Below are positions 5,296 through 9,351 of a stretch of 9,351 bases of DNA, in pieces. The DNA is taken from NCBI GenBank assembly GCA_021846065.1, contig JAJZCP010000041.1:1-9351 (forward strand), given 5' to 3'. Numbering within the stretch: position 1 is the first letter of the stretch; each line of letters starts with the position of its first letter. The DNA comes from Acidobacteriota bacterium (GTDB taxonomy: Bacteria; Acidobacteriota; Terriglobia; Terriglobales; Acidobacteriaceae). Made by a program: the position numbers and the translations under genes. The notes beneath the pieces are model-generated. The model was not told the DNA's origin. It did not search any database and was given only the letters and a program-made list of their open reading frames with translations.

Positions 5296-5788
5296 GATGG
5301 ACACCTCCGGTTCCGCGTTGCAGGCCGAGCGCATGCGCGCCGAAGTGGTGGCCGCCAACATGGCCAACGCCGAGACCACGCGCACCGCCGACGGCACGCC
5401 CTATCATCGCCAGCATGTCGTCTTCGCCGCCCGCTCGCAGCAGAGCTTCGCCGGCGCGCTCAATACGCAGCTCGATCCGGCAACGCAGTTGTCCGCGCTT
5501 CAGGCCTCGGCCGCTTCGCCGACGGTGATTCTGCCGTTGCCTGGAGCCTCGCTCGTTGCGCCCGGTGTTCAGGTCGCGGCCGTCGTCCAGGACACCGCTC
5601 CGGCGCTCAAGCGCTACGATCCCGGCCATCCTGATGCGGACGCGCAGGGCTACGTCTCCTACCCGGATATCAACCCGCTTACGGAGATGGTGGACCTGAT
5701 GGGCGCGACCCGCTCCTACGGTCTCAATGTCTCGGCCGTGCAGGCGGAGAAATCCATGATCAGCTCTTCGCTCGAGCTGGCCAAGTAA
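5279..5788 (+). CDS. flgC: Flagellar basal-body rod protein FlgC
   Basis: FlgC is a proximal rod subunit that stacks with FlgB and FlgF below FlgG. The 169-residue product is longer than the usual 135-150 residues. The N-terminus MNLFGMMDTSGSALQAERMR, then VVAANMANAETTRTADGTPYHRQ (about 23-45), is diagnostic of FlgC. The C-terminal block GYVSYPDINPLTEMVDLMGATRSY and the last helix, ending ISSSLELAK, are also intact. The extra length lies in the middle (about 55-110), an Ala/Gln-rich insert. The start at 5279 is in the second copy of a duplicated start region, with GAGGAGA at 5267-5273. The gap from flgB is 136 bases, unusually wide for rod genes, and the duplication occupies its end. Confidence 0.95.
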   Translation: MNLFGMMDTSGSALQAERMRAEVVAANMANAETTRTADGTPYHRQHVVFAARSQQSFAGALNTQLDPATQLSALQASAASPTVILPLPGASLVAPGVQVAAVVQDTAPALKRYDPGHPDADAQGYVSYPDINPLTEMVDLMGATRSYGLNVSAVQAEKSMISSSLELAK

Positions 5789-5873
5789 TCGACGGTCGCA
5801 TGTCGTCCATCCCTCGTCGCCATTTAGTTGCCGTCCACCTCTCGTTGTCTCTCGTTGAAGGAGATTGAATCCG

Positions 5874-6344
5874 ATGCTTCCCCTCATCCCTGCCGCGCAG
5901 TCGGCGCAAGACGTCTTCAGCAGCACAACTCCGCTCAGCCCCTTTGGCGGCGCGCTCACCTCCGGCGCGTCGCAATCTGTCACTTCGTATGGAGCCTCAT
6001 TCGGAACTACGTTCGGCGACGCATTGGCCTCGGCTGCCAGCAGCGCTACGGCGTCAGCGGGCGCAATTTCCCCGGCAACCGGCGTGTCGTCAGAGATCGC
6101 GATGTCGGGCATTGCTTCCACGTCTGCTCCGTTCTCTGATCTTCTCGTCCAGTCCGTTACGCAGGTCAACCAGTTGGAGCGCGCCGCACAGACTTCGATC
6201 GAGGGCCTGCTCTCCGGCAAAGGCGTCGATGTGCATGAGGCGATGATCGCCACGGAAAAAGCCGAGATGGGCTTTGATATGGCGGTCGCCGTGCGCGACA
6301 AAGCGCTCTCGGCCTATCAGCAGGTGATGAGCATGCAGTTCTGA
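5874..6344 (+). CDS. fliE: Flagellar hook-basal body protein FliE, N-terminally extended
   Basis: FliE forms the junction between the MS ring (FliF) and the proximal rod and is needed for export of rod subunits. The 156-residue product is about 50 residues longer than typical FliE (around 100-110). The conserved part is residues 87-156: FSDLLVQSVTQVNQLE, GKGVDVHEAMIATEKAEMGF (115-134) and the final helix ending LSAYQQVMSMQF. Residues 1-86 are low-complexity Ala/Ser/Thr/Gly, probably disordered. AAGGAG (5858-5863) lies ten bases before the ATG at 5874; an in-frame TTG at 5865 is too close to that site. The gap from flgC is 85 bases and includes a 10-base-period repeat of TCTCGTTG (5840-5857), which looks like slippage. 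Confidence 0.9.
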   Translation: MLPLIPAAQSAQDVFSSTTPLSPFGGALTSGASQSVTSYGASFGTTFGDALASAASSATASAGAISPATGVSSEIAMSGIASTSAPFSDLLVQSVTQVNQLERAAQTSIEGLLSGKGVDVHEAMIATEKAEMGFDMAVAVRDKALSAYQQVMSMQF

Positions 6345-6436
6345 CGGCGTCCCAACACACTGCTGCCGACAACGAAAGACAGCAATCGCAGCAACCGACG
6401 ACTCTGAACCAACCATGAAGGAATGCGCAGGCGAAG

Positions 6437-8116
6437 ATGGCCGCAGGAACACAGATCGATCGCAGTCCAGGTGCCGCAGGAGCCATACCTCTTCCAGGCG
6501 GTTCCGGGGCCGCGCCTACCGGCGAATCTGCCGCTGATGGCAGCGTACTGGCACGTGCTCAATTTGGCTGGAGTCAGGCCTCCGCGCGCTGGGATCAATT
6601 GCCGCCGCATCAGCGCACACGTCTGCTCATCGGGACTACGCTGGCGGTCGCCGTGCTGATTTTGATGGGCTGGTTCGCCACGCGCACCGACTGGCGCGTG
6701 CTCTACGCCGGCATGGACCCGGACGATGCGCGCAGCATGGCGCAGGTGCTCACTCAGGCGCAGATTCCCTTCGATCTTGCCGCCACCGGATCCACCATCC
6801 GTGTGCCTGCGGCGGATCTCGACAAGGCTCGTCTGGCCACAGCCTCCAAAGGCGGACCGCACAGCGGGCGCATGGGCTTTGAGCTTTTCGACAAGCCCAA
6901 CTGGGTCGGCTCTGAGTTCGACGAGCGGGTCAACTATCAGCGTGCACTGGAGGGTGAGCTGGAGCACACCATTGCCACGCTCAGCGACGTTCAGGCGGCA
7001 CGCGTCCATCTGGTTCTGCCTCACGATTCGCTCTTCCGCGACCAGGACCGTCCGGCCAAGGCTTCGGTCGTTCTCACGCTGCGCCACGGTCATCTGGCCG
7101 ACGGCGAGGACGACTCGATCCGCAATCTTGTCGCCTCGGCCGTCGATGGTCTCGCGCCCGCTCAGGTGGTGCTGGTCGATGCCAGCGGTCATCTGCCGTT
7201 GGGTCCGAAGACTGGCGAGCAGATGCGTCTGGGCACCGAAGAGGCGCTGGAGGCCAAGCTGATGGACACTCTGGAGCCGGTCGTCGGCGCCGGCAACGTG
7301 CGCGCCTCGGTGACCGTCGATTACAACCCGAAGACGACTGAAGAGACCGACGACACCTACGATCCCAACCAGACCGTTGCGCTCTCCATGCAGCGCACCG
7401 AGCAGAGTGCCGGTTCGCAGCCGGTAGCGGCCGGGGTTCCCGGAACGGCCTCGAATGCTCCCAACTCCCAGGCCAAGCCTGTCTATCCTCCGCAAGAGAC
7501 ACCGCCGCAGACGGCGAAGACGGAGAGCGGCACCTATGCGGCTTCGCACAAGGTCTTGCACACGCTGGAGCAGCCTGGCCATCTGCGCCGGGTGACGGCG
7601 GCGATTCTTGTCAACGACCGCCTGGTGCATCCAGCCAGCGGCAAATCGCCTGCCGTCTGGCAGCATCTCAATGCCGCCGAGATGCAGAACCTGACCGCTT
7701 TGGCACAGGCTGCTGTGGGTTTCGACGGAACGCGCGGCGATCTGGTTACGGTCGAGAACCTGCCCTTTGAGGATAATCAGAGCGTACCAGCGATCTCCAC
7801 GCCGGAGCGCATGCTGCGCCTCGCCGAGCAGTCGCCATTGCTGCTCAAGTACGGCACGCTGCTGGTGGGTCTGGCCTTGCTGATCCTGCTCGGGATTCGT
7901 CCTGCGCTTCAGAAGCCAAAGACAACAGAAAAAACCACCGCGCAGCAGGCAGCGCTGGCCGGAGTCGCGGATCCAGTGCTGTCGCCCGGAGTCCCGACCG
8001 AAGCGGATCTGGAGCGGTTGCGTTCACAGAAGGTCTTCGATCAGGTTGCCGAGCAACTCAAGCAGAATCCGGCTCAAAGTTCGCGGCTGTTGCAAAGCTG
8101 GATTCACTCCGAATGA
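6437..8116 (+). CDS. fliF: Flagellar MS-ring protein FliF
   Basis: FliF forms the membrane-embedded MS ring around the flagellar export gate and is the platform for the rotor. The 559-residue length is normal. A Gly/Ala/Pro-rich cytoplasmic leader (1-60) precedes TM1 (about 63-82, LLIGTTLAVAVLILMGWF). The periplasmic ring-building motifs include DWRVLYAGMDPDDA, GFELFDKPNWVGSEFDERVNYQRALEGEL and ARVHLVLPHDSLF. A Pro/Ser/Thr-rich linker (about 320-370) splits the ring region as in the family. TM2 is about 473-490, and the C-terminal FliG-binding tail ends QNPAQSSRLLQSWIHSE. The start is uncertain: the sequence before the ATG at 6437 has only AGGCG (6429-6433) at three bases and AAGGA at 6418-6422, but no better in-frame start lies before TM1. 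The gap to fliG contains a hairpin. Confidence 0.95.
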   Translation: MAAGTQIDRSPGAAGAIPLPGGSGAAPTGESAADGSVLARAQFGWSQASARWDQLPPHQRTRLLIGTTLAVAVLILMGWFATRTDWRVLYAGMDPDDARSMAQVLTQAQIPFDLAATGSTIRVPAADLDKARLATASKGGPHSGRMGFELFDKPNWVGSEFDERVNYQRALEGELEHTIATLSDVQAARVHLVLPHDSLFRDQDRPAKASVVLTLRHGHLADGEDDSIRNLVASAVDGLAPAQVVLVDASGHLPLGPKTGEQMRLGTEEALEAKLMDTLEPVVGAGNVRASVTVDYNPKTTEETDDTYDPNQTVALSMQRTEQSAGSQPVAAGVPGTASNAPNSQAKPVYPPQETPPQTAKTESGTYAASHKVLHTLEQPGHLRRVTAAILVNDRLVHPASGKSPAVWQHLNAAEMQNLTALAQAAVGFDGTRGDLVTVENLPFEDNQSVPAISTPERMLRLAEQSPLLLKYGTLLVGLALLILLGIRPALQKPKTTEKTTAQQAALAGVADPVLSPGVPTEADLERLRSQKVFDQVAEQLKQNPAQSSRLLQSWIHSE

Positions 8117-8232
8117 GCGCTGCAAGGGCCTGAGAAAGGCGTGAGTACAAAAGTCGGCGTATTTCTCAGACGGGAGTTTTTTCAGGCAAAGATTTGATTC
8201 AGGCAGAATTTTTTCAGATCGGGTGAGGCAAC
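8117..8232. other. fliF-fliG intergenic region with hairpin and TTCAG repeats
   Basis: In a tightly packed flagellar operon this 116-base gap is wide. It contains the inverted repeat CTGAGAAA (8130-8137) / TTTCTCAG (8162-8169), a six-T run (8177-8182), and three TTCAG copies (8181-8185, 8199-8203, 8213-8217), two of them extended to TTCAGGCA. The fliG ribosome-binding site GGGTGAGG (8221-8228) is at its end. I see no good promoter. Confidence 0.6.
8130..8182 (+). terminator. Possible attenuator-type hairpin with T-tract
   Basis: Eight-base perfect arms (CTGAGAAA at 8130-8137, TTTCTCAG at 8162-8169) enclose a 24-base loop. A T6 run begins seven bases after the stem. The long loop and the distance to the Ts make it weaker than a standard terminator; partial termination or mRNA processing between fliF and fliG is possible. 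Confidence 0.35.
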
Positions 8233-9282
8233 GTGGCGGAGCAGGCGACAGAGAATACGGCACAACGCAGAATGGCGGCGTCGATCAGCGGAGCGCGCAA
8301 AGCGGCAATTCTCATGGTTGCGCTTGGCGAGGACCTGGCTCGTGAGATTCTGCGCACACTGCCGGAGTCCGACGTGCAGCGCATTACGGAAGAGCTGGCC
8401 GATCTGCGTGCCATTCCGCCCGAGCTTTCTGCCGAGATTGTTCGGGAGTTCTGGGAGATGCTGGAGACCCAGCAGGTGATGATGCACGGCGGTCTTGATT
8501 ACGCCTCGCGTCTGCTGCAGGACGCATTTGGCAAGCAGCGCGCCGAGGATCTGATGGAACTGGTGCGACGTGCGCAGGAGGAGAGCCAGGGCAATCTGGC
8601 CAAGCTGCAGAAGACAGATCCGCTGCAACTGGGCAAGTTGCTGGAGGCTGAACATCCGCAGACGATTGCGCTGGTGCTGGCTCATCTTGACCCGCGTCGC
8701 GCCTCGATGGTGCTGGACAATCTGAGTGAAGAGCGCAAGGTAGTCTCGGTGCGCCGTCTGGCGGAGATGCGGCAGTTCTCGCCCGAGATGGCGCAGAAGG
8801 TTGCGCAGATTCTTCATCGTCGCCTGGAGAATGTCGGCGACAACAAGCGGAAGAGTTACTCCGGCTTCAAGGCGGTGGCCGACCTTCTCAACCGCCAGAA
8901 TGCCGAGGAGGCCAAGCGCATTCTGGAGGTGCTTGAAGAAAGCAATCCGGAGCTTGCGCTGGGCATCCGCAACCTGATGTTCACGTTTGAGGATCTGGTC
9001 ACCGTGCCGCCCACCAGTATTCGCGAGATCGTCTCCGGCGTGGACAAAAAGCAGCTTGCACTGGCGTTGCGCGGCGCTAACGAGGAGCTGCGCGCGCAGA
9101 TGTTCAAAGCGATGAGTTCACGCGCCGTCGAGATGCTCAAGGAAGATATGGAGGTGCTCGGTCCGGTGCGTTCGCGCGAGGTTGCCGCCGCGCAGCAGGA
9201 GATTTTGAACCTTGCCCGCCGCCTGGAGGCAGAAGGCAAGGTCATCCTGAAGATGGAATCCGGCGACGAGATGATGGTCTGA
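8233..9282 (+). CDS. fliG: Flagellar motor switch protein FliG
   Basis: FliG sits on the cytoplasmic face of the MS ring, binds FliF with its N-terminus and FliM with its middle domain, and takes torque from the MotA/MotB stator with its C-terminal domain. The 349-residue product is slightly longer than E. coli FliG (331). The N-domain opens with SGARKAAILMVALGED. The EHPQ motif is at 140-143 and the MFTF hinge at 249-252. The C-terminal torque helix region retains the charged pattern (LALRGA, SSRAVEMLKEDMEVLGPVR), so the protein should be functional. The GTG start at 8233 follows GGGTGAGG (8221-8228); an in-frame ATG at 8272 lacks a ribosome-binding site. The stop is 13 bases before the next likely start, so fliG and its successor are probably co-transcribed. 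Confidence 0.95.
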   Translation: MAEQATENTAQRRMAASISGARKAAILMVALGEDLAREILRTLPESDVQRITEELADLRAIPPELSAEIVREFWEMLETQQVMMHGGLDYASRLLQDAFGKQRAEDLMELVRRAQEESQGNLAKLQKTDPLQLGKLLEAEHPQTIALVLAHLDPRRASMVLDNLSEERKVVSVRRLAEMRQFSPEMAQKVAQILHRRLENVGDNKRKSYSGFKAVADLLNRQNAEEAKRILEVLEESNPELALGIRNLMFTFEDLVTVPPTSIREIVSGVDKKQLALALRGANEELRAQMFKAMSSRAVEMLKEDMEVLGPVRSREVAAAQQEILNLARRLEAEGKVILKMESGDEMMV

Positions 9283-9295
9283 GGGAGAGATGCGC

Positions 9296-9351
9296 ATGTC
9301 TGGTCTTCGCAGTTCGTTTCGAAGTTCTTCTCATAACGCAAAGCGCCATCC
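9296..9351 (+). CDS. Start of a further flagellar-operon gene, possibly fliH (truncated by window)
   Basis: After the fliG stop, GGGAGAG (9283-9289) stands before two in-frame ATGs at 9290 and 9296. The second has normal spacing and is preferred. The frame is open to the window edge and starts MSGLRSSFRSSSHNAKRH, a Ser/Arg-rich stretch that shows no domain. In many bacteria fliH, the regulator of the export ATPase FliI, follows fliG, so the name is suggested by position only. Confidence 0.5.
   Translation, partial: MSGLRSSFRSSSHNAKRH

Noticed and set aside
5840..5857. TCTCGTTG repeated with a 10-base period before fliE
   Set aside because: Two copies only; probably simple slippage, noted under fliE.
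5120..6301. 393-codon antisense open frame over flgC and fliE
   Set aside because: No domain, Arg/Gly-rich shadow composition, opposite to two well-supported flagellar genes.
6317..7666. 449-codon antisense open frame over fliF
   Set aside because: Shadow of fliF with Arg/Gln/Gly-rich composition and no motif.
1..9351. CRISPR array, transposon ends, prophage, toxin-antitoxin or defence genes, tRNA/rRNA
   Set aside because: None of the expected repeats, genes or structures is visible.

Overview
The window (about 60% G+C, 9.35 kb) reads as ordinary chromosomal DNA of a free-living, motile, Gram-negative-type bacterium. The gene order and protein style fit an Acidobacteriota/Terriglobia-like genome, but that placement is an impression from the sequence, not a tested assignment. 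I see no mobile element, phage gene, CRISPR array, tRNA or rRNA.

Layout. Positions 1-660 hold the C-terminal part of homoserine kinase (thrB). A 320-base gap (661-980) follows, with an AT-rich palindromic stretch and a strong intrinsic terminator at 828-866. Next come thioredoxin (trxA, 981-1313, +) and the convergent SOS repressor gene lexA (1437-2042, -), separated by a hairpin at 1360-1384 that could end transcription from both sides. lexA has a perfect TATAAT six bases before its ATG and no Shine-Dalgarno sequence, so it looks leaderless. A 266-base divergent region separates it from an OmpR/PhoB-type response regulator (2309-3049). After a further 275-base gap comes a sigma-54 activator (3325-4683) that keeps the GAFTGA loop but has no C-terminal Fis/HTH domain and has a degraded receiver domain. 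From 4792 to the right edge runs a flagellar basal-body operon: flgB, flgC, fliE, fliF, fliG and the first codons of a further gene, probably fliH.

How the parts fit. FlgB and FlgC are proximal rod proteins, FliE joins rod to MS ring, FliF is the MS ring and FliG is the rotor/switch protein docked on it. Together they are the first-assembled core of the flagellum. A sigma-54 promoter with exact GG-N10-GC spacing lies directly before flgB (4751-4766), and the sigma-54 activator gene lies directly upstream, so local sigma-54 control of this early operon is a reasonable inference. The response regulator has no kinase next to it.

Most noteworthy: (1) an almost perfect 30-bp tandem duplication of the flgC ribosome-binding and start region, which creates an 11-codon leader ORF whose stop overlaps the flgC start as ATGA; (2) the HTH-less sigma-54 activator beside a sigma-54 flagellar promoter; (3) leaderless lexA; (4) a hairpin plus T-tract between fliF and fliG. 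I did not find a clearly new multi-gene system; the novelty here is regulatory detail.
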